A DNA stretch of 64,000 nt. It comes from JAQWCH01 sp050952725 (lineage in GTDB: Bacteria > Bacillota_I > Bacilli_A > RFN20 > CAG-826). The position numbers and the translations under genes were made by a program. The DNA lies in the NCBI GenBank assembly GCA_050952725.1, contig JBMNLN010000001.1:992001-1056000 (forward strand), written 5' to 3'. Shown one piece after another: positions 23,289 through 31,201 of this stretch (position 1 is its first letter; the number at the start of each line of letters is the position of its first letter). The notes beneath the pieces were generated by a model. It did no database searches, was not told the origin of the DNA, and saw nothing but the letters and a program-made list of their open reading frames with translations.

Positions 23289-24560
23289 ATGTTTATTGAT
23301 TATGTCCAAATTACTGTCAAAGCGGGAAAGGGTGGGGATGGTGCCATCTCTTTTCGCCGTGAGAAATACGTCGATCGCGGCGGACCCGATGGGGGAAGAG
23401 GTGGACGCGGTGGCTCGATCTACTTAGTGGCGACTACGGATAAAACCACGCTTTTAGATTATCGGTATAATCCGACCTTTACCGCGACTTCAGGCCGAAA
23501 TGGGGCCAAGAGTCATCAAACGGGAAAGTCAGGAGAAGATCTCTACTTAAAAGTTCCAGTAGGCACGGTGGTTAGTTTAAGCGAAACCAAAGAAGTGCTC
23601 GCGGATTTAGCTGAAGAGGGAATGACTTTTCTTCTCGCGCAAGGAGGAAGAGGGGGACGGGGGAATGCCTCGTTTAAATCCGCGCAAGTGCGCGTGCCGC
23701 GGTATGCGGAAAACGGCGATCCCGGTGAAGAAAAACTCGTCACTTTAGAATTAAAACTTCTCGCGGATGTCGGTTTGGTCGGCAAACCAAATGCGGGGAA
23801 ATCAACGCTCCTATCGGTAATCTCCAATGCCCGACCCGAAATTGCCGCCTATCCTTTCACCACAATTCACCCGCAGCTTGGGGTTGTAGAAGTTGATGAT
23901 TTTAGTTTTGTCGTCGCCGACATGCCCGGGTTAATTCAAGGGGCAGCCGCAGGTAAAGGTCTGGGAATCAAGTTCCTCCGTCATATCGAAAGAACGCGTC
24001 TTTTAGTCCATTTAGTCGCTAATGATGAAGGTGGTAATCCCCTAGAAGACTATCAGATGATTCGGCAAGAATTAGCCGCCTACGATCAAGAATTGGCCGC
24101 TCGGCCAAGTATTGTCGTCGTCAGTAAAGCCGATTTAGACCAGGCGGAACAAGTGCAAAAGATTCTCGAACAAGAATTAAAACAACCGGTGTTCTTAATC
24201 AGCGCTTTAACCCATCAGGGCATCAAGGAATTAATCTATGAAATCAAACGTCAACTCCAGGAAATTCCTCTGATTAAACCTGCTAAAGCAGCGGATAGTT
24301 ACCGCGTCTATGATGCGCGGGAGATGATGAAGAGCGAACCGCTCTTTACCATCGAAAAAATCGCGCCTCATGTCTATCAGATTAAAGGCGAAGAAGTGAT
24401 TAAAAATTATCGTCGCCATAACTTAAGCGATGAGGATGGCATTAGTCGTCTGCTCTACTACTTGCAAAAAATTGGCGTCAACCAAGCCTTAGCGAAAAGC
24501 GAAATTGCCGATGGTGACACCGTGATTTTAGATGACTTTGAATTCGAATATTTTCGCTAG
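23289..24560 (+). CDS. obg: Obg/CgtA ribosome-assembly GTPase
   Basis: The 423-aa protein has an N-terminal Gly-rich Obg fold (~1-158; GGPDGGRGGRGG), a G domain with GKPNAGKS (165-172), DMPGLIQGA (G3) and SKAD (G4), and a C-terminal OCT domain ending in FEFEYFR. It binds 50S particles and ppGpp in model organisms, so it links functionally to the rel gene in this window. The order rpmA-(GT)-obg follows the Bacillus layout. Confidence 0.97.
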   Translation: MFIDYVQITVKAGKGGDGAISFRREKYVDRGGPDGGRGGRGGSIYLVATTDKTTLLDYRYNPTFTATSGRNGAKSHQTGKSGEDLYLKVPVGTVVSLSETKEVLADLAEEGMTFLLAQGGRGGRGNASFKSAQVRVPRYAENGDPGEEKLVTLELKLLADVGLVGKPNAGKSTLLSVISNARPEIAAYPFTTIHPQLGVVEVDDFSFVVADMPGLIQGAAAGKGLGIKFLRHIERTRLLVHLVANDEGGNPLEDYQMIRQELAAYDQELAARPSIVVVSKADLDQAEQVQKILEQELKQPVFLISALTHQGIKELIYEIKRQLQEIPLIKPAKAADSYRVYDAREMMKSEPLFTIEKIAPHVYQIKGEEVIKNYRRHNLSDEDGISRLLYYLQKIGVNQALAKSEIADGDTVILDDFEFEYFR

Positions 24561-24571
24561 AAAGGATGAAT

Positions 24572-25318
24572 ATGAATTTAAAAGATTATTTAAAAAATGA
24601 AGTGGAAAAATTCCTGCAAGAACGGATGCAGGGGTTTTCTGGTTATATTTTAGGACTTTCTGGGGGGATAGATAGTACTTTGGTCGCGCAGATAACCAAA
24701 AGCGCCGTCGGAAGAGAAGCCTTACTATGTCTTGTCCTCCCGCTAGAGAGCGAGGAAGCGGACTTAGAAGATATTCGCCGTTTGATTAAAGATATCGATG
24801 TGAAAGCGATCTGGATTGATTTAACCTCGACTTATCACCACCTGCTATCAATCTTAGAAAAGAAAGCCCTAGAAGGCGGTAAACCTCTCGATGATTTAGC
24901 CCGCATCAATTTAAAAGTACGTCTGCGCATGGTGACGTTATACGCTTTTGCGCAAAGTTATCATTCCCTAGTTTTAGGTACGGATAATGCGAGCGAAATG
25001 TATACCGGATATTTCACTAAATACGGCGATGGAGCGGTCGATTTACTCCCGATTGTCCATCTGACTAAAAGCGAAGTCTATCAGGCGGCTAAATACTACG
25101 ATGTCCCCGATTACATCATCGAAAAAGTCCCTTCCGCGGGACTATTTAAAGGGCAAACTGATGAAGGAGAGATGGGGATTTCCTATCGGGATTTAGATGC
25201 TTATTTACTCGGGGAGACAGTCCCCAAAGCGATTGTTGATAAAATCGAAAAAATGCATCGCACTAGCGAACATAAACGCGTTCCCATCCCGCGTCCGCGA
25301 CCTTTGATTCGCAAATAA
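24572..25318 (+). CDS. nadE: NH3-dependent NAD+ synthetase
   Basis: 248 aa from ATG 24572, chosen because AAAGGA ends 5 nt before it; an earlier ATG at 24566 overlaps that site. The ATP pyrophosphatase P-loop SGGIDS and the family block GTDNASEMYTGYFTKYGDG are present. There is no glutaminase domain, so ammonia is the nitrogen donor. It completes NAD synthesis from deamido-NAD made by the NadD enzyme encoded at 62455-63546. Confidence 0.95.
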   Translation: MNLKDYLKNEVEKFLQERMQGFSGYILGLSGGIDSTLVAQITKSAVGREALLCLVLPLESEEADLEDIRRLIKDIDVKAIWIDLTSTYHHLLSILEKKALEGGKPLDDLARINLKVRLRMVTLYAFAQSYHSLVLGTDNASEMYTGYFTKYGDGAVDLLPIVHLTKSEVYQAAKYYDVPDYIIEKVPSAGLFKGQTDEGEMGISYRDLDAYLLGETVPKAIVDKIEKMHRTSEHKRVPIPRPRPLIRK

Positions 25319-25319
25319 A

Positions 25320-25415
25320 ATGAAGAAAGAGAAGTTATCATTGAGTTTAATTGCCGGGCTAGTCACCGCGGTCATCTTGCTCGGGGTGATAATTTTCTTT
25401 ATCCTTATAACTTAG
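25320..25415 (+). CDS. 31-aa membrane microprotein (putative)
   Basis: This short ORF begins 2 nt after the nadE stop: Met-Lys-Lys-Glu-Lys, then a single hydrophobic stretch of about 25 residues, ending at TAG 25413-25415. It has the layout of a one-helix membrane microprotein. No Shine-Dalgarno precedes it, so translation would depend on coupling to nadE. It may be real or a chance ORF. Confidence 0.4.
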   Translation: MKKEKLSLSLIAGLVTAVILLGVIIFFILIT

Positions 25416-25423
25416 GAGGCGGG

Positions 25424-25438
25424 TATAATAAAACTATG
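25424..25438 (+). promoter_or_regulatory. Leaderless promoter of ruvA
   Basis: TATAAT (25424-25429), six bases, ATG 25436. An AGGAGG at 25414-25419 is 16 nt from the ATG, too far to serve as its RBS. Confidence 0.6.
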
Positions 25439-25993
25439 ATTCATGCACTAAAAGGAAAAGTCGTAAAAATTGACCAAAGTGGAATTGTCCTCCGCGTCGG
25501 TGATGTTTTTTATGCACTTTTAGTCCCACATCCGGAGGATTTTAGTTTACAGCAAGAAACGGAAATCTTAACCACCTTAATCGTCCGTGAAGATGATTTA
25601 ACTTTAATCGGGTTTAGCTCGGAAGAGGAAAAAAGAGCCTTCCATGACTTAATTAAAGTCAGTGGCATCGGTCCAAAAACCGCGCTTAATGCCCTCTCGA
25701 TGACCCGTCCTGATCTCTTCTATCAGGCGGTGGCCACCAAAGATATTCGCTATTTAAAGAAATTGCCGGGGATCGGCCCCAAAGCGGCAAGCCAAATTAT
25801 CTTAGATATCAAGGGACATTTAGTTGCTCCCGTTAGCCAAGAGGGCCAGCGCGCCCATGTGATCACAGCCCTAAAAGACCTCGGCTTCCGCCTCAAGGAA
25901 ATTGAAAAGGCGCTTTTAAGCGTTGATCAAAACGATTTAAGCGATGAGCAAGTCTTAAAAGCGGCCTTAGTCTACTTAGGTAAGAATCGATGA
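25436..25993 (+). CDS. ruvA: Holliday junction helicase subunit RuvA
   Basis: The 185-aa protein has an N-terminal OB domain (MIHALKGKVVKI), two HhH motifs (KVSGIGPKTALN, LPGIGPKAASQI) and the small C-terminal RuvB-binding domain. It tetramerises on Holliday junctions and loads RuvB. Its stop overlaps the ruvB start by 4 nt. Confidence 0.97.
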   Translation: MIHALKGKVVKIDQSGIVLRVGDVFYALLVPHPEDFSLQQETEILTTLIVREDDLTLIGFSSEEEKRAFHDLIKVSGIGPKTALNALSMTRPDLFYQAVATKDIRYLKKLPGIGPKAASQIILDIKGHLVAPVSQEGQRAHVITALKDLGFRLKEIEKALLSVDQNDLSDEQVLKAALVYLGKNR

Positions 25994-26994
25994 AGGAATT
26001 ATTAGATCCCCGACCAAGCGCAGAGGAATTGAGCAACGAAATTTCCCTGCGTCCGGAAACCTTAGATGAATTTCTCGGACAAGCGAGTTTAAAAGAGAAC
26101 TTGCGCGTCTTTATCGGTGCCGCCTTAAAGCGCAATGAAACTCTCGATCACACCTTGTTATATGGACCGCCAGGACTGGGGAAAACGACGCTCGCTTTAA
26201 TCATCGCCAAGGAGATGAACGGAAAAATTCGCACGATTAATGGACCTTCGATTGAAAAGCCGGGAGAACTCGCAGCAATTCTCTCTTCATTAGAAGCAGG
26301 GGATATCCTCTTTATCGATGAAATTCATCGCCTTCCCCGCGTGGTGGAAGAAGTGCTCTATGCGGCGATTGAAGACTTTCATTTAACCGTGATGATCAAC
26401 ACCGATGGTCATGTGAAAGCGTTAAATATTCCCCTCCCTCCTTTTACCCTAGTGGGAGCCACCACCCGTATCGGTGATCTCTCTTCGCCTTTGCGAGCGC
26501 GTTTTGGGATTAGTGAGAAGATCAATTTCTACACTGCGGATGAGATTTTAGCGATTGTCCAGCGCACGGCAAGAGTCTTTGCCACTCCCATTGCAAAAGA
26601 GGCGGCAAACGAAATCGCCAAGCGCTCCCGCGGCACTCCGCGCATCGCTAATCGCCTCTATCGCCGCGTGCGTGATTTTGCCCATTTCCATGAACGCGAA
26701 GCCATCACCTTGGAAGATGCGCTTACGGCCCTCGAAGCCCTGCAAGTTGACCCGCTTGGTTTAGATGAGGTCGATTTACGATATTTAAATACGATTATCG
26801 AACGCTTCCATGGGGGGCCAGTCGGCTTAGAGACGCTAGCTTCGGCGATTGGTGAAGAAGTGCAAAATCTCGATGAAGTCATCGAACCCTATTTACTCCA
26901 AATCGGTTTAATCGATCGCACTCCCCGCGGTCGTATGGCGACCAAAAAAGCCTATCAACACTTAGTTAAACCTTATCAAGAACAGCTGTTTTAA
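25990..26994 (+). CDS. ruvB: Holliday junction branch-migration ATPase RuvB
   Basis: A 334-aa AAA+ motor with Walker A GPPGLGKT (59-66), Walker B FIDEIHR, sensor 1 GATTRIG and a C-terminal winged-helix domain. It works with RuvA to drive branch migration. ruvC is not present here, as is usual in Firmicutes, where RecU is the resolvase. Confidence 0.98.
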   Translation: MKELLDPRPSAEELSNEISLRPETLDEFLGQASLKENLRVFIGAALKRNETLDHTLLYGPPGLGKTTLALIIAKEMNGKIRTINGPSIEKPGELAAILSSLEAGDILFIDEIHRLPRVVEEVLYAAIEDFHLTVMINTDGHVKALNIPLPPFTLVGATTRIGDLSSPLRARFGISEKINFYTADEILAIVQRTARVFATPIAKEAANEIAKRSRGTPRIANRLYRRVRDFAHFHEREAITLEDALTALEALQVDPLGLDEVDLRYLNTIIERFHGGPVGLETLASAIGEEVQNLDEVIEPYLLQIGLIDRTPRGRMATKKAYQHLVKPYQEQLF

Positions 26995-27027
26995 CTGGGG
27001 GCAAGCAGAAAGAGAGCGGCTTGATTT

Positions 27028-28083
27028 ATGTCATTATCACATGGACTGTTGCTTTTGATCGCGACCTTGATTGTCGCTGCTATTTTATTAACGGTTACCC
27101 TATATTTACGCGAAAAAGAAAAGTATTTAATTCTCGAGCAAATTCTCGCTTGGATTTTTACTTTTCTCCCAGCGATTTTTCTCTTTTTAATTCGTAAATG
27201 GCGCTGGCGCGAGGATTTAGATCCCGCGACTTTAGCTTTTAATTGGTTTCATTTTATCTGGCTGGGATTTTTAGTTTTGGTCAGTGCTTTTTTGATCTTT
27301 TTCGCCCGAAGAGAGCGCTTTAAAAAAAGGACGCATGGGCGCTTTCATAACCTCGACCGCTTTGTCTTTCGCTTTGGGGTGATGCTGCTGACAATTGAGA
27401 TTGTCAAACAAATCTACTTTGCCAATCTCTTCATCGGCGACTATCAATATTCGCTTATTCCCTTTCAATTTTGCTCGGTGCCGATGTATGTTTGCTTAAT
27501 CGCTCCGATGGTCAAAAATCGCCTTCTTAAAACCTTTTTATATGATTTTCTGGGTCTTTATATGTTTATCGCAGGTTTTGCAGTGATGATTTTCCCGACC
27601 ACGGTCTACGTCCGCCAAATCTATATCTGCTTTCATACGATGCTCTGGCACGGGGGGATGGTCGCGGTCGGACTTTATATCATCACCTATCGCCGCATGG
27701 GGACGAACTTTAAACAATGGCTACGCGGGGGAGCGGTCTTACTTGGGTTTGTGCTCGTCGCGGTGATGACCAATATCTTGATTCACTATTTTGGCTCACC
27801 CGAACTGCAGAGTTTCAAAGCTTTTTTCCTCGATCCTTTCGCTCCGGAAGGCTATCGACAAATCTTTATCTTAAGCGATATCTACAACACCTTTATCTAT
27901 CAACTCCATCTTCCGATTACCGTGGGATTCCCTCTCTATCTAATTCTCTACTTACTGGCTTTTGGGATCGGAAGTATAATCGTCTTCTTAATCGCGCGTC
28001 TTGTAATCTATCTACGACATGAAAAAGAAGATGTAAACAAGTTCGATTTAATTGAAGATGAAGTAATGGTCAAGGCGAAATAA
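27028..28083 (+). CDS. YwaF-like integral membrane protein
   Basis: The 351-aa protein has about eight hydrophobic segments and the pattern of the YwaF/TIGR02206 family: a Pro-rich IPFQFCSVPMY segment and a conserved HTMLWHGGM. The family's role is unknown. The ends are charged (KEKEKY..., KEDVNKFD). It follows ruvB after 33 nt and may be co-transcribed. Family assignment is moderate; membrane location is firm. Confidence 0.7.
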   Translation: MSLSHGLLLLIATLIVAAILLTVTLYLREKEKYLILEQILAWIFTFLPAIFLFLIRKWRWREDLDPATLAFNWFHFIWLGFLVLVSAFLIFFARRERFKKRTHGRFHNLDRFVFRFGVMLLTIEIVKQIYFANLFIGDYQYSLIPFQFCSVPMYVCLIAPMVKNRLLKTFLYDFLGLYMFIAGFAVMIFPTTVYVRQIYICFHTMLWHGGMVAVGLYIITYRRMGTNFKQWLRGGAVLLGFVLVAVMTNILIHYFGSPELQSFKAFFLDPFAPEGYRQIFILSDIYNTFIYQLHLPITVGFPLYLILYLLAFGIGSIIVFLIARLVIYLRHEKEDVNKFDLIEDEVMVKAK

Positions 28084-28092
28084 CCCCAATTC

Positions 28093-28120
28093 TTAACCAA
28101 TTGTTAAATTGCTGTTAATG
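28093..28120 (+). promoter_or_regulatory. Three 11-bp spaced TTAA boxes, PhoP-box-like
   Basis: TTAACC, TTAAAT and TTAATG occur at 28093, 28104 and 28115, each 6 bp with 5-bp spacers. This is the arrangement of PhoP/PhoB recognition boxes (TTAACA-N5 repeats). They lie 25 bp upstream of the -35 box of the next gene. Confidence 0.4.
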
Positions 28121-28144
28121 GTATCGCTTTCATCGGGAAGTTGA

Positions 28145-28221
28145 TTGAAAAATCTATTTCGTCTCCCTATAATGTAAGTGATTTGTTAGACAATGTTGCT
28201 CTTTCGAGTATTTGAGGGGGG
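28145..28221 (+). promoter_or_regulatory. Promoter and RBS of the 926-aa surface protein gene
   Basis: TTGAAA (28145-28150), 17 bp, TATAAT (28168-28173), then GAGGGGGGA (28214-28221) 8 nt before ATG 28230. Confidence 0.75.
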
Positions 28222-28229
28222 ATGCAAAT

Positions 28230-31010
28230 ATGAAGAAATGGATCAATTGCAACAAAGCTTTAGGACTATCACTCGCTCTTGCTATATCTGCGGTTAGCGC
28301 GGGTTTTGTTTTGGAAGAAGTTCATAATCAAAAAATAAAAACGATTGCGGTTGCGACCTTAGCTTACTCTTTTAATTTCCTTGATGGAGGCAGTAGCAAC
28401 AATAGTGCCTACGCAAATACAGGGATCACGACACACGTGAGTTATGATTCGGATAATCCCGGGGGTACAACCGGAACCACCGAATGGAAAGCTGACTATG
28501 CTAACCTAAGTTTGTCGTATGAGACGCGGTTAGGCGGAAGAAGACTTTCGACTCTCCAAACTGATAACACCACCATTTGGAGTAATATCAAAATGATGGA
28601 GTACATCGATCAACCGATTGAAAAAGTGGAGATTCATGGCGCTAAGAGTTTTGGCACGAGGTCGAATCTCACCAATATATATCTACAATATACGACCGGA
28701 AGTCCGGCATTAGGTACCACAGTTTGGACTACGATCGGCACGACTAACTCAGTGACAACTACTGCTAGTATCCTGACTTTTGATACGCTGAATCTCCCGA
28801 CTAACTCCTATTTACGACTTGGCATTGAATTAAAAGCCGCTTCTAGCGGTAATCATGGACTGGCCTTCACCGGTATTAAAGTTTATAAACCTGCGGGTTC
28901 TAATCCGATTAAGTCTCTTTCATATTCGGGAACGTTGCAAAACACCACACAATATGCCGGTTATTCCTTTGATGCAACTGGTTTAACCTTTACGGCAACT
29001 TTAAACGATAATACCACGCAGCCTGTTGCCTTATCTGATATTAGCTTTTCACCGGATCCCTTAACTGCGGGAACGACAAGTGTCACGGCCAGTTGCTCCC
29101 TTGGTGGTGGCATGGCTTCGACTACGGTAACCGGTTTTAATACCGTTACTCCCACCTTTGCTTATGGAACTTATCCGATTGCTGGGACTGGTCCAGCAAC
29201 CGCCGAACCCATTACCCCAACTGGTAGTGTTCCTTCGGGCTCAACTGCGACTTTAACTACCTCATATTCTACAGTCGAACACATGACCGCGGGTAACTAT
29301 CAGCTACTCGAATTCAATGGCTACACCAATATGATTCTGATGGAAATTAAACTCTCCGCCCGTTCCAATGTCAGCTCGGGCGCGGGCAAGTTTGAATATT
29401 CCTATAATGGTGTGCACTGGGTGAGCATTGTCGCCGATGCGAAATTTAATACCGCAGACTGGTATGGTAATTGGTCCAATACTTATGTCGATGTGGTCAA
29501 GCCTGTCGATATTCCAATTGGTAGTGCGGGTAAATTTTTCTTAAAGATCACCGCTTCGGAAAACTCGCTCTACTGCGAAAGTTACACCTTAAAATGGCGG
29601 CCCAAAGCGATGACTGACCGCACTCTGACTGGCATTACGATTACCACTCTTCCCGAGGTGCGGCGTTACATCATTGGTCAAACCTTCAATCCGCTCGATA
29701 TGGTGGTCAGAGCCACCTATGACGATATGTCGGTCAATAACGATTTTAAAGATTACTATTTATCGATTCCGCTAGGAACCATGTTAGAGACGTTAGGCAC
29801 AAATATTCCCGTCACTTTGACTGCGGCGAGCAATACGACAATTACCACCAGTTATACGATTATCGAAGTTTGTAACCCTGATTACCTCGAAATCGCCACT
29901 CCTCCGACTAAAAACACCTATTTGGTCGGTGAAACGCTCGACTTGACCGGATTAAAGGTCAATACCCATGCGGGAACTTGGGGACATTTACTCGACACTG
30001 ATCGTTATACAACGACTCCGGCCGCGGGTGCGATTTTAAAAACCCCAGGCACGGTGACCGTGACGGTCAAATCCTCGGATGTCAGCACTTTAACCGATAC
30101 TTTTACGATTACGGTTAATCAACTGACTTACACCCCTTCAGGGGCGGACATGATCATCAGTGAAGTCTATGGCGGTGGCGGTAACTCTGGAGCTACCTAC
30201 TCGCATGACTATGTGGAAATCTTCAATAAAACGACACTTCCCATTGATCTAACCGGTTATTCCATCCAATATGGATCGCCAACATCATCGACTGCTTTTA
30301 CCCAAATCACTACGCTTAGCGGCACAGTACCAGCCAAGGGCTATTTCCTAGTTCGCTTATCGACCAACAATAGCGCGGTTGGAACTCCCCTTGATACGCC
30401 TGATGCATTAGGGAATATCAATATGGGGGGAACTAACGGGAAAGTAGCATTGGTCAATGGCACCACCGGCATCACCAACCCCACTGATGCCTCTGTCGTC
30501 GACTTTGTCGGCTATGGCAGTGCCAATGCCTATGAGGGCACGGGGGCAGCGGCGGCTATTTCGAGCACCACCTCAATCTCGCGGATGATGGACCCGGCGA
30601 TTGATGAACCGATCGATACCGATGATAACAGTTTTGATTTCATTGCTAGTTCTTCATTAACCCCAATGAACACGCAGGATAGTTTTTATGAACAGTTTAT
30701 GCGCTTAACCCTCGATGGTGCGATTTGTACCGCTGTAGATTGGGGGTATATCGATGATAATTACAACGCCTTAACGGCCACTGGCCAAGCATACTTCGCC
30801 TCGAAAGCCGATGCGGTGGCCAGACATAACTATCTAGTCAGTGTGAATAGCAATCTTCCCGCTTTGGATAGTGCATTACTCTCGCTTAATCCTCCTTTAA
30901 TTATCCTCGACAGCCACATGACCATTACGGTGATTGTCATCTCGCTTGCAGGAGTTAACCTCCTCGCTTACTTCTATCTGATTCGCCGTAAAAGAAAATA
31001 TCTTAATTAG
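28230..31010 (+). CDS. Multidomain surface protein: Ig-like repeats, lamin-tail domain, C-terminal anchor
   Basis: 926 aa. A hydrophobic signal (LGLSLALAISAVSAGF) is followed by a long polar stretch. Modules in order: a jelly-roll-like region with KVEIHGAKSF (~80-225); an Ig-like module beginning ISLSYSGT-type (KSLSYSGTLQNTTQYAG); a second beta module (GKFEYSYNGVHW); two Big_3-like modules (YIIGQTFNPLDM, YLVGETLDLTGL); a lamin-tail domain (MIISEVYGGGGN ... DYVEIFN ... GYFLVRL) at ~640-820; a Cys-starting helical region (CTAVDW...ARHNYLV); and a final membrane helix with a basic end (YLIRRKRK). ATG 28230 is chosen from its RBS. It shares most modules, in a different order, with the next gene. 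No catalytic domain is recognised. Confidence 0.9.
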   Translation: MKKWINCNKALGLSLALAISAVSAGFVLEEVHNQKIKTIAVATLAYSFNFLDGGSSNNSAYANTGITTHVSYDSDNPGGTTGTTEWKADYANLSLSYETRLGGRRLSTLQTDNTTIWSNIKMMEYIDQPIEKVEIHGAKSFGTRSNLTNIYLQYTTGSPALGTTVWTTIGTTNSVTTTASILTFDTLNLPTNSYLRLGIELKAASSGNHGLAFTGIKVYKPAGSNPIKSLSYSGTLQNTTQYAGYSFDATGLTFTATLNDNTTQPVALSDISFSPDPLTAGTTSVTASCSLGGGMASTTVTGFNTVTPTFAYGTYPIAGTGPATAEPITPTGSVPSGSTATLTTSYSTVEHMTAGNYQLLEFNGYTNMILMEIKLSARSNVSSGAGKFEYSYNGVHWVSIVADAKFNTADWYGNWSNTYVDVVKPVDIPIGSAGKFFLKITASENSLYCESYTLKWRPKAMTDRTLTGITITTLPEVRRYIIGQTFNPLDMVVRATYDDMSVNNDFKDYYLSIPLGTMLETLGTNIPVTLTAASNTTITTSYTIIEVCNPDYLEIATPPTKNTYLVGETLDLTGLKVNTHAGTWGHLLDTDRYTTTPAAGAILKTPGTVTVTVKSSDVSTLTDTFTITVNQLTYTPSGADMIISEVYGGGGNSGATYSHDYVEIFNKTTLPIDLTGYSIQYGSPTSSTAFTQITTLSGTVPAKGYFLVRLSTNNSAVGTPLDTPDALGNINMGGTNGKVALVNGTTGITNPTDASVVDFVGYGSANAYEGTGAAAAISSTTSISRMMDPAIDEPIDTDDNSFDFIASSSLTPMNTQDSFYEQFMRLTLDGAICTAVDWGYIDDNYNALTATGQAYFASKADAVARHNYLVSVNSNLPALDSALLSLNPPLIILDSHMTITVIVISLAGVNLLAYFYLIRRKRKYLN

Positions 31011-31034
31011 GCGTAATGCTTTCTCCTAAAAAAG

Positions 31035-31059
31035 GACCTGATGACAATCAGGTCTTTTT
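31035..31059 (+). terminator. Terminator after the 926-aa protein gene
   Basis: GACCTGAT-GACA-ATCAGGTC plus TTTTT. The same stem recurs at 32944. Confidence 0.9.
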
Positions 31060-31129
31060 CTAGCTCTTTGAAACTGAAGAAAGTTTATTTGCATGTAATC
31101 ACTTACACAGCAAATCTTCGCGAAAACAA

Positions 31130-31194
31130 TTGCCTTATAAATATTATATACGTATAATTATGATATATGTCTCGAAACACTTTCATATGGAGGG
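31130..31194 (+). promoter_or_regulatory. Promoter and RBS of the 570-aa surface protein gene
   Basis: TTGCCT (31130-31135), 17 bp, TATAAT (31153-31158), then GGAGGG (31189-31194). Confidence 0.7.
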
Positions 31195-31201
31195 AATAAT
31201 G

